DNA from: Plumapathes pennacea
Lineage: Eukaryota > Cnidaria > Anthozoa > Antipatharia > Myriopathidae
Reading direction: 5' to 3'
Assembly: GCA_964036295.1 (NCBI GenBank)
Contig: OZ038462.1
Location: 2,239,501-2,303,500, forward strand
DNA: 64,000 bases
Position 1 is the first letter of the stretch, and every line of letters begins with the position of its first letter. The translations under genes and the position numbers were made by a program. The notes under the pieces were generated by a model. It had not been told where the DNA came from, made no database searches, and was given only the letters and a program-made list of their open reading frames with translations. This document shows positions 37,530 through 49,053 of the stretch, in pieces.

Positions 37530-40171
37530 AGAAGAACGTTAGGAAGGGAGTAGAGACGAAAATAGGGACAACAGACAGAAGGGAACTAAGGAAAGTACAG
37601 GTGAGGCAAATTAGAGTTAACACAGCAAAGTAGGGTAAATATATCCACGATAAGTTCTACAACTCTTCGAATGTTCAGGTGTACATGCACACATTGTCAC
37701 AGTTTAAGTTTTAGTTTTCTATAGTTCTACACCTGATCTATGGCTTTGTTTAAAATGAAAAGTATTAATGTATTTACTACGCAATGTTCACAGGATGAGA
37801 AGAACCAAGTACTTGTAAGCAATGTCTGGATAAGACAGGTAGGATACAGACAACAGAAAGGAACCAAGTGGAAATCTTTCTATCATAAACATAACAATAA
37901 ACACCCGCACACAATGCTGAAGTTCACAAGTATCAACACGTGTAACACGTCTAGCATGCTGAGCCTTTTTTTGTTGCTGCATTCTCAGAAATGGAACAAT
38001 CACTTGCTCCGATGGAACGAGTCAGAGTTTGGAGGAATCAAATCGATAAACGTCGACCCAAAGCTCATTTGGTTGCCAGATATAGTCCTGTACAACAAGT
38101 AAGTCGAGAGTCTTAGGAAGTCACAACGATCTGAGATCGATCGAGGCTAACGGCGAGCTAAGTCTGAAATTAACGTCAATTTTGTTCGTCTGTCCTGGTT
38201 ATCGATGATAAAAAGTAGCCAATCACAAAGCAGGGAACAGATGTGTTATTGTAAAATACTTTATCGATGATGAAAACTAGCCAATCACAAAGCAGGAAAC
38301 AGATGTGTTATTGTAAAATGCTTTATCGATGGTGTAAACGCGCTCCAATACAATCTCGGTACAGTCCCATGCATTATATCGACCAATTGTAAACGGGTTG
38401 GAAGTGGAAAAGAAATCGGCAAGCCAGGCAAAAATTGTGAGGCAGCCAGATGCACTTGACTCCGCGATACTGATTTTCTTACTGCGCCGCCCACAGTGCA
38501 GAAACTGGCCTGACCAGCGGCAACATGGATCAGTTCAAGACCAGAGTAATCCTGAGCAGTAACGGTCAGAACGCCTGGTTTGCACCCACAATCCTGCGCA
38601 GTCGCTGTTCCATCAACATCAAGTATTTCCCGTTTGATGACCAGGAATGCGAGCTTACATTCGGCTCGTGGACTTATGACGGGTTGCGCGTAAACCTGAC
38701 TAATTCGAGCCCCACAGTGGACCTGAGCTCCTACATGCCGAGTGGAGAGTTTGAGATGATCGAAGCGCCCGCCAATCGAATTGTCGTCAGATTCAGGTGC
38801 TGCCTTCACCTCTTTACATCTCCCTGCACATTTACCCACTCATGTTTATAGAGTAAACTCCACAAACTGCCAACAGAATTTCCATCACAGTTGAGTAGTA
38901 ACAATAGTAGTACAGTCAACTCTCTCTTAACGGAAACCCCTCTAACAAGAACACCTAGTAGGAGCGGTCCCTGCCGTTTTTTCATTCATTTAGGTGTCCG
39001 TCTTAAAAAGAGTTCAGTTATAGAGTCTCTAAAACGGACAGTTGGACTGGTCTAAAGAGTTTCCGTCTTAGAAGGAGACTGTAGTAGTAAGAGTAGTAGT
39101 ATTAGTAGTGGTGGTAGTTAGTAGTAGTCTAGTAGTAGTATTACCAAGGTAGTTCTAGTAGCAGTGTAGTCAGAGTGTTGTAGCAGTGTAGTAGAAGTTA
39201 GTAGTAGTGTAATAGTAATAACTGGCAGTATCAGTGTAGTCAGAATGTAGTAGCAGTTTAGTAGTAGGTAATACTAGTGTGTCTGTCTTGTTTCTTTGCG
39301 TTCCTCCATCTTTTCCAACTCTTCACATATTATCCGCAGCTGTTGCCCGGAGCCGTATCCAAACATCATTTACAAACTGCACATCCGCCGCAAGGTGCTC
39401 TTCTACTTCAACAACCTGATCGTTCCGTGTTTTCTCATTACCGCCTTTGCTCTGCTCACCTTCGTGTTGCCACCAAACACTGGAGAGAGAGTTACACTGG
39501 TGATCACCACACTGCTCGCCATGACTGTGTTTATGCTCATGATTGCCGAGAACACTCCGACAACTTCCGACGTCACTCCGTTGATCGGAAAATTCTTCGT
39601 GGCGTCCATGGTTGAGATCGGATTGGCTTTGATTGCCACGTGTTTCGTGTTGAACATTTACGAGTCGACTGGCCCATCCACCGATGTCCCAGCCTGTGTG
39701 AGGATGGTCTTGCTCGACATCTTGGGTCCACTTCTCTGTGTGTGCAGACCGAAACCAAAACCCAAGCGCAATTTCAACCCGTCGCTCACGCCAGGTTTTC
39801 ACACATACGCGCCGATGATGCACGAGTCCAACGGAAACACCCTCACGACGGAATCCGACGGCAATCCGAAGGAAGTGCTCGTGTTCGCACCGAAAGTCAG
39901 CGATAAGCCTCTGAGTTCCCGAGACTTCATCAATTCGGTGAACGAAAGCAGCTCGCGCTACCGAGGGGGGTCCACGCAAGATCGTCTCCTGGAGGGAATC
40001 AACGTGCTAACCGAGAGGGCCCGGGACCAAGAGAGGGGCGATCAAATCAAAGAGGAATGGGAACTAGTGGCCAAAGTGGTGGATCGGCTTTTCCTGATCT
40101 TATTCCTTGCGACTGTTTCTATTTCGACCGCAATGATCTTCCTGCAGCGGCCGTCATATTCCACTTTGTGA
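34861..40171 (+). CDS. Nicotinic acetylcholine receptor-like alpha-type subunit (gene B)
   Basis: Six plus-strand exons: 34,861-35,047, 37,112-37,278, 37,794-37,838, 37,989-38,098, 38,497-38,796 and 39,340-40,171. They total 1,641 nt, 546 aa. I start at ATG 34,861 because the upstream in-frame codon at 34,825 is TTG. The N-terminus is a signal peptide (hydrophobic core VHGVLLMVLLLEMV) plus a polar linker. The ligand-binding domain has Trp in NVWIRQ, loop A PDIVLYN, the Cys-loop C207-C221 with FPFD, GSWTY and vicinal C271-C272. M1-M4 follow, with M2 reading GERVTLVITTLLAMTVF; Glu at -1' predicts a cation channel and 6' is Thr, the usual class. The loop C Tyr before CC is Phe269. The M3-M4 loop is longer than in gene A. 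Exon boundaries and phases match gene A from its fourth exon onward. Confidence 0.93.
37310..37530. repeat. Purine-rich GGAA/GA simple repeat in a gene B intron
   Basis: Interspersed ggaagg, gaaagg and a pure GA run at 37,497-37,526. The 177-codon frame on the opposite strand is a compositional artefact (Ser/Phe/Pro/Leu strings). Confidence 0.9.
38200..38332. repeat. 62-bp direct duplication in a gene B intron
   Basis: The word tatcgatgat begins at 38,200 and 38,262, with a partial third start (tatcgatggt) at 38,324. The two full units differ at only a few bases and contain agccaatcacaaagcagg. Confidence 0.9.
38913..39081. mobile_element. Tigger/pogo-like MITE, 169 bp
   Basis: The left end reads CAGTCAACTCTCTCTTAACG and the inverted right end reads CAGTCTCCTTCTAAGACG; both continue with GAAAC. 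TA flanks both ends (38,911-38,912 and 39,082-39,083), the duplication expected for Tc1/mariner-type elements. The CAGT start and the ACTCTC...TAACGGA pattern resemble Tigger/pogo termini. The element lies in the intron before the pore exon of gene B and has no coding capacity. Confidence 0.75.
39085..39275. repeat. Degenerate GTA/TAG trinucleotide repeat
   Basis: Interrupted gtagtagtag tracts immediately follow the pogo-like element in the intron of gene B. Confidence 0.8.
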
Positions 40172-42273
40172 CTTACACAGACAATGTGATAAGTTCAGGA
40201 GCTGTGGCTTGAAAACGAGGCCATGATAGCCTAAACGCCATTGAATCATGGGATAGCAATGGCCAAACTGAGAAGTTTGAAGTGGCTGAACTGTTAGTCG
40301 TCAGTTTAAATGAAGTTAACAAGCGCGGCTTCAGTGAGTGACAGTGTCAACATTTTTTTTTTTTTTTTTTTTTTTTGACACGCCAACAAGTTGTATCAGT
40401 TTTAGCTGAAGTTTTTTTTACCTGGCCTGTTGTGGTGTAGACTAATATTCGACACAAAATTAACCAGGGCAAGACTTTGAGATCAAAGCATCAACTACCC
40501 TTTGTGTAGCTATGCAGTTGTTTTAAAACTGATCAAAAGAGAGGCCACAACGCTCGGCAGAGCAGTGACAAGAAACAGCCAAACCTTGTTTCATTTCTTG
40601 GGAAAGTTCTGGTCATTAAACGCGAGCAGTTTAAACCAGTGAAACCTGCATACTTCAAGCTAGACCAGCCAAAACACGTTTCTTTCCAGGAAATTAAGAG
40701 TTGTTCCAGAAAATTTTGTTAAGTTGCTTTTCTTTCCGTTTATTTGTATTCGTTGTTTAACAGCAGGACCAAGCTCGACGTAAGTCGCTATCTTATCAAG
40801 AGAAAGACCTAATGAAGCCTTTTGAAACGTGGGTTTGATAAACCATACGTATAGACACAAAAATAACGAGATAGCAATGCGCTAGAGTTAAATCACATCA
40901 CTCTTATTTATAATACGGGCTAACTTTACAAAGAACAACCAGTGTTCGGCACAGTATGTACAAAATATGAAATAGCAAAATAGAGAGCGTTCCCCACAGG
41001 TGTTTTAAATATGTATTTATCAAGAGTTTATTTGAGTGGATAAGTAAAGCATAAAAACGAAACAAACAAAGAAGATTACGATGTACTCCGTAACACTTTC
41101 ACTGCCAAGTTTTTCTGTCCAACAAATAAGCTCAGCGATATCAAAAACATGAGTTCTGCAAATACTTTGAGTGGTTACACCATTAGGTTTCATTTGACAG
41201 TTCAGGAGTTGCAAGCGAAGAGTGCAATTACAATGTACTCATTGAGAGCTTTCTTTTGAGTTCACACATTTAACAGATCAGGAGTTGGACGTTCTATAAT
41301 ATGAACCAAATTCGTCTTTGGCAGTGAAAGTGTTTTTGTTTTTGGTTACAATTCATGTTTAAGTTTGAAAGTTAGCCACCGTTTCTAGCAGTCAGTTTAA
41401 TTTATTCTCTAGTAATTATTATGATATTCCTAAGCATTTTAAGTGTCGCAAGTTTTGTAACAAAAATCGCTAGTCTCACCTTCCTCCTTTATCTCGTTTA
41501 ACAAATCTAATGGTCTTGTAAACGCCAGACAAACGCCACTGACATTTGTTTCGAGAATACTTTCTATAGAACTAACAGATATTTAAAAATGTCTTTTAAA
41601 AAGGTTCTGAGCATTATTGTTATGGTGAGATGCTTCAACATAGAGTAATATGTTACACAAGACTTATCTTTGTGATAAAGAGAGAATAACTCGTTCTACT
41701 AGCGAAGTTTTACCTAGGTTGACATGTGCTACTTGTCTTGAGAAGCACGCGACATTAGGAAATGGCACATTATTCTAAGCCCGAGACGTTTGAATTTAAT
41801 TTGCTTTAAAATCACGCGAGAGCATAGTTCTGACAAGATAGCATTTTACTTCAGGGAAAATTTTAAAATGGAGCTATCACAACGAGACACTGCCACGCTA
41901 CAGGCTTACTTTCGCTTATACTTTACACTGCTGCAACTACAACAAAAGTGTTCTGAGCATCGCAAGAAAAATAAAGTTTGGAAGATAAAAACTATGTGTT
42001 CAATGTATAAATAAATACTAAGCGGCAACAGCTCCAACCAACCCGGGCAGCTCCTGCTGTTCACAAAAGAAAAGCCTCAGTCAAAACTAAATGCATAATA
42101 GCGATATCAATTGCAGTGTTCAGGTTTGTTGTTGATTGTATTATTGTTTCTATAATTGATTCGGTTCTACGAAACCGCGGTCAACGTTCTACCTCAAACT
42201 AATTCCTTCTCGAATCATGGACGAGTTAATGAACTGTGCATCTTCGAACTCCTAATCGTTGAAAAGATTCGCT
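40172..42273. other. Intergenic region between convergent genes B and C
   Basis: It holds the 3' flank of gene B and the 3' flank of minus-strand gene C. A 24-base T run lies at about 40,350-40,375. Plus-strand AATAAA hexamers at about 41,970 and 42,010 are far (about 1.8 kb) from the gene B stop, so the poly(A) site is unresolved. No other gene is seen. Confidence 0.4.
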
Positions 42274-43626
42274 TCAAAAGAAGAACTCGCTAAGAAGTCC
42301 ATCGCCATGACATTTCGAGATTTCGAGTTTCTGCCGTGACACCAGAGGTTCCTGGGTAGGATTCGAACAATTCATTCGATGCCTGTGTAGGAAGAAAGGA
42401 ATCTTCAATCTGCCGCGGTGCCGAATAAATGTTTTACGGTCTGTGATACACCAGTCGCGTCATAATTACTGATATTGAACTACCATGTTCTCTTATGATG
42501 AACGTATAGCATCGGTGATGAAAAACTACAGTGTAACGGCGATGTAGATCAGTACAATAAGCCTTACCCCATCCGCCACCTAATCGCGCGGAATCATAAC
42601 CGCGGAGACAAATGCAGCACGTGATACGTAATTAAACTCACCAGTGGAAATGTTGTTCGCACGCTAGGGCGTTTGGGATTGCTTTCAAACCAGCTCGAGA
42701 CCTGGGAAGAAGAGATGGCAAAATTGTTATAGCGGGCAATTGTTTGTGCTTGCCACGTGATTTTTTCGTGCTTACCACGTGGTTTGTTCGTGCTTACCAC
42801 GCGATTTTTTCGTGATTACCACGTGGTTTGTTCGTGTTACCACGTGATTTGTTCGTACTTACCACGTGGTTTGTGCGTACTTACCAAGTGGTTTGTTCAT
42901 GCTTACCACGCGGTTTGTTCGTGCTTACCACGTGATGTTTTCGTGCTTATCACGTGGTTTGTTCGTGCTTACCACATGACCTGTTCGTACCTACCACGTG
43001 GCGTTCACCATAGAGTAGTGAGAACAAAAGGCCTTGTCCAGGCACGCGGAGCACGTGAACAACATGTCGGCATCCATCACTTCACACGTGGACTTGCAAC
43101 ACTTCACCTGGAAGTAAATTAATGGCAAACAATGAAGCAACTGCAACAAGAACACTCTTATTCTTTGAGCAGCGAGTTAAGTTACAGCAAGCAGAGCATT
43201 CTTTAGCAAGTCCTGTGCCATGTTGTTCAAAGCTCGATTTGGTTGATTCTGGGTTAAGTCTAAACTACCTTGTCATGTTTAGGCGTGAAAATGAGGGCAT
43301 AACGCCAAGTCCTCGCTATTTTTCGAGCTAAAGCAAGCCTTTCAGTTGGTTTTTGTCGGCTTAATCGGGTTTTGAACCGGTTCCTAAAATTTACCTGTGA
43401 ACTTGATACCTTCACAATAGGCAACATAGTTACACAACATCAAGTGGAAACAAAACATCCTGGCTTACAGTACCTGTCTTTGCAGTTTATGCGAGTACAG
43501 TTTAGTGTGGCTGGGATATTCAACAAGATGGTCCAAAAGATGACCACGACCATCACATAACGCCAACCTGACAAAGGAAAAACGATCACACGCACATGAA
43601 GAATTAAGACAAGGAATGATAATATG

Positions 43627-43658
<32 letters not shown>

Positions 43659-46600
43659 GATTATGACGATGATGATGGTGATCAATGATATTGATGATGA
43701 TGATGACGGTGGTGGTGATTGTGACGACGACGACGACGACGATGAAAAACGTCACTGACGATGGCGATGTTGGTGGCAGTAATAACCTGGTTCCGTTCAT
43801 GGACAGTACTCACCCGCATTCAAGACAGGAGGCGATGTTAGAAGTTGTGCCGCATTCCGCGCACTTGATTCCCTTGGACTGACGCAGCTTTTGGCACCTG
43901 CCAAGAAACGGGAATGAAATCAAACTACAGAAGCGACAACCAAAGTCAAACACAGCAGGTAAAGAAGAAAGCTGGAGACAAAATAAGAACAGCAAAAATG
44001 AAATAAGACAAATTAAAGGAGATAACAAACACTGTACTCATAACAAAGGCACGTACTTGTGTGCACTGATAACAAACTCACGTACTTGTGGTAATAGTCT
44101 TTTAGACGTCTCGTGTATATTGTCTGTGACGGCTGCAAGAAAAGTAGTGACCACGTGATGTTACTGAGAGCGAGAGTATACAGTCCTTGCCACACGGACC
44201 TACAAAGGAGACGCAAGTTTTCTATTTGCGCTCACGTTGCCGTTTTATTTGTTCACCCAGTTTCGCTGCTCTGTGTTGACCTGCAAGTGCGTTTGACCAG
44301 CGAGCACTTAAGCAACACTCAACCAACACTGAACCAACAACAGCAATAAAGTTTCTAAACGGTTTCTAAAGTGCATGTCGGGCTTATCGCTGTCCCTTCG
44401 TGCCATCTGTATCGACAACTTTAAGAATTGTGCACTCTGGACATAAAGAAGCACCCGTGGTGTATTTTTCAAGGAATCTCATAAAATAAACGAGTGGGCG
44501 AGTTTATGTCGACCTTCTAGTATATTCCTTCTTACGTCACGCTCACAAGCTTATGTAGATTGTCTATTTCGTTCGTGCGATGGCTAAGCAACTATTTAAC
44601 GCATCTCACCTGTTCACAGGCTCCTGGTAGCAATCCAGATGTACGTACCGCCGCTTATAACAAAGGCACAAATAAAACAAATAGAGTTATTTGGTGATAG
44701 GGTTTCCCCACAAAATCAAACACAAAATATGTCGACCATGACGTACGTGTACCTGTTGATACGTATGCCGTGCAGTCTTGAGGAAGATGGCCGACTCGTC
44801 TGCATTTGTAGCTTCACAAAACAAAAGATCAACTTTAGTTTACACAGCATTAGTGCAACACTGATACGACTAGCACGCGTTCATGCGTGGTTCTGTACGT
44901 AATTTTGTACGTGATTTTGTACGTGTGTGTACGTGATTTTCTACGTGTATGTTTGTACGTGATTTTGTGCGTATATGTGTACATGATTTTTTACGTGTAT
45001 AACTGTACGTATGTGTACGTGATTTTTTACGTGTATGCTTGTACGTGATTTTGTACGTATGTGTACGTGACTTTCTACGTGTGTGTTTGTACGTGATTTT
45101 GCACGTGTGTGTGCATGATTTTGTACATGCATGTATGTGTGCGTTTGTGAGTGCGTGTGTGGTTTCTTAGAAGTATACATGATTGAGTGACTGTCTCTGA
45201 TTCATTACTGACTGATAAGATGACTCGGCAGACTGAATAAACAAGCGATAAATCAGAGTATTTGCTTTTACCACTTGTAAGTCGACAGGTTGCTAACGTG
45301 ACTTGTAAACTTTAGTTTTTCATTGTCCCACAACACTGGTTCGGAAGAAGAAAGTGGTTGAGCTGCAGGTAATCTGAAACAAAATAGCAGATTGTCACAA
45401 ACTAAGCACAAAATAATTGCCCGACACACCGCCCAGCACTGCACGCAATCGCAATATTGCACGCAACTGGTTGTACACACGGTGCAACTGTGCCAAAAAT
45501 GACTTGCTCAGGCGAAGGACGGCTTATAACTTCTTTAATAGTCTGCAAATACAGCCGTCTCCTGTCGGGCACTTTTTGAACCCCCGAGAGAAACGTGTCC
45601 CGACGAATTATTATAAATCTTGAAAGAAAAAAGAAGTCATCTGACTAAATGATTCAAGTTCCGATTGTGATTAGTGGAATACGCTAGCCGAAGCTGACGA
45701 CAGAAGCGCATAAAACAATACTTTAGGAGAAACACTTGCACTCAAACAGAATAAATTACACAATAACTTTCGACAGCCACTAGTGTAAACCGCTTCACAC
45801 ATCATGCAATAAAAATGAAATAACAATGAAATAGCCAAGGTATAGCCAGATATTGGTGAAAATAGACCTCTCTGTGCTGTTGATATCCACGTCACATGAA
45901 GCTCGCTGTGTTTCAGAGCCTGGATTACCAGGTTGTGCTGTAGGAATAAGAGGCATCACTGCAGGTGCCTAAAAAAGCAAAAAACTTTTAGACTAACAGG
46001 AAAGTATAGTATAACATTTAAGCACTCATAACGTACCTGAATATCAAATAGCTCACTTTCTGATAATGATAATAAAATTGTCCTTCTACATCATTCCAAA
46101 CGACACATCGCAACCAGATATTTATGAAATTTATGACTCACCTGAACGTTTTCTTGCCGGCTCACAAGACCAAAAAAGCTGCCAGTCTCCTCATCAGAAC
46201 TTTTGCTGTCTGCAGAACTCTCACTGCTTTGTGGCATAATCTCAGACTCATCATCGTCACTGTCACTGTAGGCTGGAATTTTAATAAAAGCAAACTTGAA
46301 TTAAATGATTGCAGCTATAACTTTCTGTGTGAATGCTCACTGTGAAAAAATTAATTTTAATAAATAAATAAAATAAAACCTGATCAAAAATTCAGAATTC
46401 TGAATACAATGGATAAATGAAAACGTAAAATATAATCCCTGGAATAAACGGTTTTAATATCACACTGAAATAAGTAGTCAATTAATTCATTCTGTCAGTC
46501 AGTCAGTCAGTCAAGGAACAACACAATAGCTAGAAGTGAGTGGCATACTTAGCAGTGCAGCTGGTATGACTAGAGGCTCTTCACACACTGAGCTGGGCTG

Positions 46601-48470
46601 AGTGGAAGTTTTTGTTGATTTGTGTGTACTTTGATCATCTGGGTCTTTTTTCCTTTTTCTTGATTTCTTCTTTCGACTTTTTTTGGATGGAGGCCTATTG
46701 GGACCTTAATTGATGTACAAAAATCTTTTCAGGGCTTGAAAAAAAAATCTGCCTTACTAGCCATAGGCTAGCAGGTAACACCAGATTAAAGGAACTCTAG
46801 CCCTGAACATAAAGTAAAGTATCTTTATTTATACATGGTAAGTAATTCAGCAGAGCTGGTGGGGCCATGTTTTAAACTCAACGTAAATCTGTTAAAAATC
46901 CCAACTGGTCAAAGGCTAACCAGTTGGCTATTTACATAACGTGGCCGAGGATTTGAACACGGGGCTACCGTGTTACAAATTCAGTTAGTGCTCAGAGCAG
47001 GACTTGAACCTGGGACCTCCGGATTTCAAGTCTGGTGCCCTAACCACTCGGCCACGCTGCCTGTGACAGAGACATAACTCTGATCATCGCTGTAACAAAA
47101 GGCAGGAGGTGTGTCAATTAGTAACTTACAGTACATCTGAAAATCAATCTTTTAAGAAAAAGTTATATTTTTAGTCTGTAAGGCACTTAATGAACACATT
47201 TTCTTGATAACTGAATGTCATGATTATTCTGTGTTGTTTGATGATCAGATGGTTTATGTATATTTTGCATTCATTTCAAATGATCAATTACAGCAAAGTA
47301 CTACCAAATGAACAATTTAAAATAGATTAGACCAATGTAAGTTAACCAAGTTTGTGAATTTTTCCCATACAACAAGAACAATGGGCCATAGTGTTACTTC
47401 CAGAAATCAATAATATCCATCTTTTTTACCTTTTGCTGACTTTACCCCAGAAGCATCTGTAATGAGAGATCCAAATATTGCTCCTTCATCTGAACCTGAA
47501 AGTGGTTGGATTTCTTATCAAAATGGCAATTTCTTGATTGATGGTCTAACAATCACTCAATCAAAATAGTTTGGTTGCCATGGAAACATGGATATCAGAC
47601 CCTTAACAATGCAAAACACTCGCAATCATCACTCATGATAGTGGTGGGTGATGATAATGATGATGGTGATGGGTGATGATAATGATGGTGATGGTGATGG
47701 TGATGATGATGGTGATAGTGATGGTGATGATAATGGTGATGAAGACAATGACGATGATTGTAATTCCATTAAGTGATAGCGATGGCTGTAAGGATGATGA
47801 TTTGTTGATTTGATTTATTTGATTTGTGTTTTTTACCATATTTCTTTGAGACATCTTCAATTTCCTCCTTCCTGACTTGGCCTGTGGCAATCTTGTACCC
47901 CTGGCCATACACAAGAACAAATTGTGCATAAATCCACCTGATTGGAAGACATGCAGTAACTTTCAACTGTTAAATTATAGAAAGTTTGCAAAATACCGGT
48001 AATATAGGATTCATGATACCTGTAAATTTCCTAAAATTTTAGGAAGCTTGAATTCCTTGGCATCTAAAATAAAGGGAAACGCAGCTTCAAAGAACTGTGA
48101 AATAATGACGTCTCTGTCGTGGGACACAACACTTCACACGTAACACTCGTGATGCAGAGGCCGTGTGACGCGCAATTTAATACTGCATACTGTACTGAAT
48201 TACTCGATCAAGCCGAGAACTTTCGCAGTGGCTACTGTAATTAGGCCTCAATAAACGCAGACATACCTACTGTACAAAGTATTCGGTGTATGGAAACACG
48301 ATATACTCAGATACAGTGAAGGCACACATGATATACATGCATGAAGAAATAGCACCACCTCGCACTCCCATCAAATCTAAAATATTGTCAACAGCTTCAA
48401 GCACGTGGTAAATTCAGTAAAACTTGCTCTACTTACGCATATATGCCGGCCTCTTATTTATACCACTCAT
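42274..48470 (-). CDS. Cys-rich CCHC zinc-knuckle protein, 15 exons (gene C)
   Basis: Minus-strand exons: 48,437-48,470, 48,020-48,063, 47,837-47,966, 47,430-47,495, 46,549-46,704, 46,142-46,272, 45,868-45,968, 45,272-45,373, 44,763-44,811, 44,610-44,653, 43,814-43,897, 43,474-43,510, 42,995-43,107, 42,642-42,701 and 42,274-42,382. They sum to 1,260 nt, 419 aa. The N-terminus (MSGINKRPAYMHAKEF) is followed by a Lys/Arg cluster (SKKSRKKKSRKRKK, about 98-111, probable nuclear signal) and acidic Ser runs. A zinc knuckle follows: C255-x2-C258-x4-H263-x4-C268 in CYKCRRVGHLPQDC. Then come C298-x2-C301-x8-C310-x2-C313 and a Cys cluster, C329-C353. The CCHC knuckle suggests nucleic-acid binding; exact function is unknown. 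The donor at 44,763 and acceptor at 44,653 are the least certain joins; an alternative donor at 44,753 breaks phase. Confidence 0.75.
42757..42998. repeat. 22-bp minisatellite rich in CACGTG
   Basis: About 11 copies of a unit like cacgtggtttgttcgtgctt lie in the last-but-two intron of gene C. Each unit carries the palindrome CACGTG or a one-base variant. The 121-codon plus-strand frame through it is repetitive and not a gene. Confidence 0.9.
43622..43748. repeat. GAT/GAC trinucleotide repeat in a gene C intron
   Basis: Runs of gatgatgatgatg pass into gacgacgacgac. It is simple sequence between two well-supported exons, 43,474-43,510 and 43,814-43,897. Confidence 0.9.
44890..45150. repeat. 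Minisatellite of GTACGTGATTTT-type units
   Basis: Irregular units of about 12-24 bases (tgtacgtgattttgtacgtg) repeat through the intron between exons 44,763-44,811 and 45,272-45,373 of gene C. The 79-codon minus frame in it is repetitive. Confidence 0.85.
46802..47066 (-). mobile_element. tRNA-derived SINE in a gene C intron
   Basis: Read on minus from about 47,066, the element starts with a tRNA-like head holding an A box (tggccgagtgg) and a B box (ggttcaagtcc). The anticodon loop reads cttgaaa, which would be a Ser-TGA type. The head lacks the long variable arm of a true tRNA-Ser. A non-tRNA body follows, and the element ends in ataaataaagatactttactttatg, an AT-rich tail. It is in sense orientation to gene C, between exons 47,430-47,495 and 46,549-46,704. 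Confidence 0.8.
47637..47750. repeat. ATG/GTG trinucleotide repeat in a gene C intron
   Basis: Runs of gatgatggtgatggtgatg between exons 47,837-47,966 and 47,430-47,495. It creates artificial Ile/Thr or His-rich frames. Confidence 0.9.
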
Positions 48471-49053
48471 ACTGCCGTTTGAAGCACAGCTTGATTTGTG
48501 TGTTATATTTAAACAAGAAACACCAGACTAAAAGAAGCAAACTCGCCTGACGTCCGCCATGTTGTTGTTTGAACCGCGATGCCGCTGTACACAAATGAAC
48601 CTGCACTGCAGGCGGTCCGTGACAAAATCGGACGAAGGGGGCCTGAGAACTTTCGACCTGCTCATCATTATTGCTACCAAACTTGTTTGCACCAATCCAG
48701 AAGCATTTTGTATGTGGGTATGTGTGTGTTTCAAGGATTCAAACGGAGAAGAAATGGGCACTTTTAACAAGGATTTGGAGCACGGAACGAATAGATAACC
48801 ATGTTGTGTTTTTAACTAAAGGTTCGCTTGCGTTAAGAAACAACAAAAGACATATTTGCAATGTTTATTAACAAGATTAATCAATTGATTAGCCTATGTA
48901 GCAAGCATTTCCGTAAGTTTCCGAGTGCACACGAGAGCTTTTTTTTTTTTTTTTTTTGTTAAAGATCATTTGTTTAGTAGCGGGGTAGCGCGTTTTGGTT
49001 TTGAGTCCCTTGTTGTTCACGAGCTCCATATGGTCGTGGCTCGACCTAATTCC
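48471..49053. other. Gene C 5' flank and gene D 3' flank
   Basis: Genes D and C run in the same direction with about 580 bases between the D stop and the C start codon. An ATG at 48,560-48,558 opens only MADVRRVCFF before a stop and has no fitting donor except a GC site, so I do not use it. A T run lies at 48,940-48,957. Many overlapping plus and minus frames here lack domain content. Confidence 0.4.

Noticed and set aside
37090..37623. 177-codon minus frame
   Set aside because: It runs antisense through a real exon and a GGAA/GA repeat; composition is low-complexity.
38285..39979. Long minus-strand frames antisense to gene B exons
   Set aside because: Shadows of coding exons; no domain or splice structure.
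42550..42572. A 12-nt microexon of gene C (gtggcggatggg before gtaagg)
   Set aside because: It is in phase, but the acceptor is poor and the direct join to the exon at 42,382 has a much stronger polypyrimidine tract.
46990..47066. A functional tRNA-Ser gene
   Set aside because: No long variable arm, imperfect anticodon stem and a SINE-like body and tail follow directly.
48528..48770. ATG at 48,560 as the start of gene C
   Set aside because: Its only donor would be a GC site in the wrong phase; the ATG at 48,470 fits exon 2 exactly and makes the model a multiple of three.
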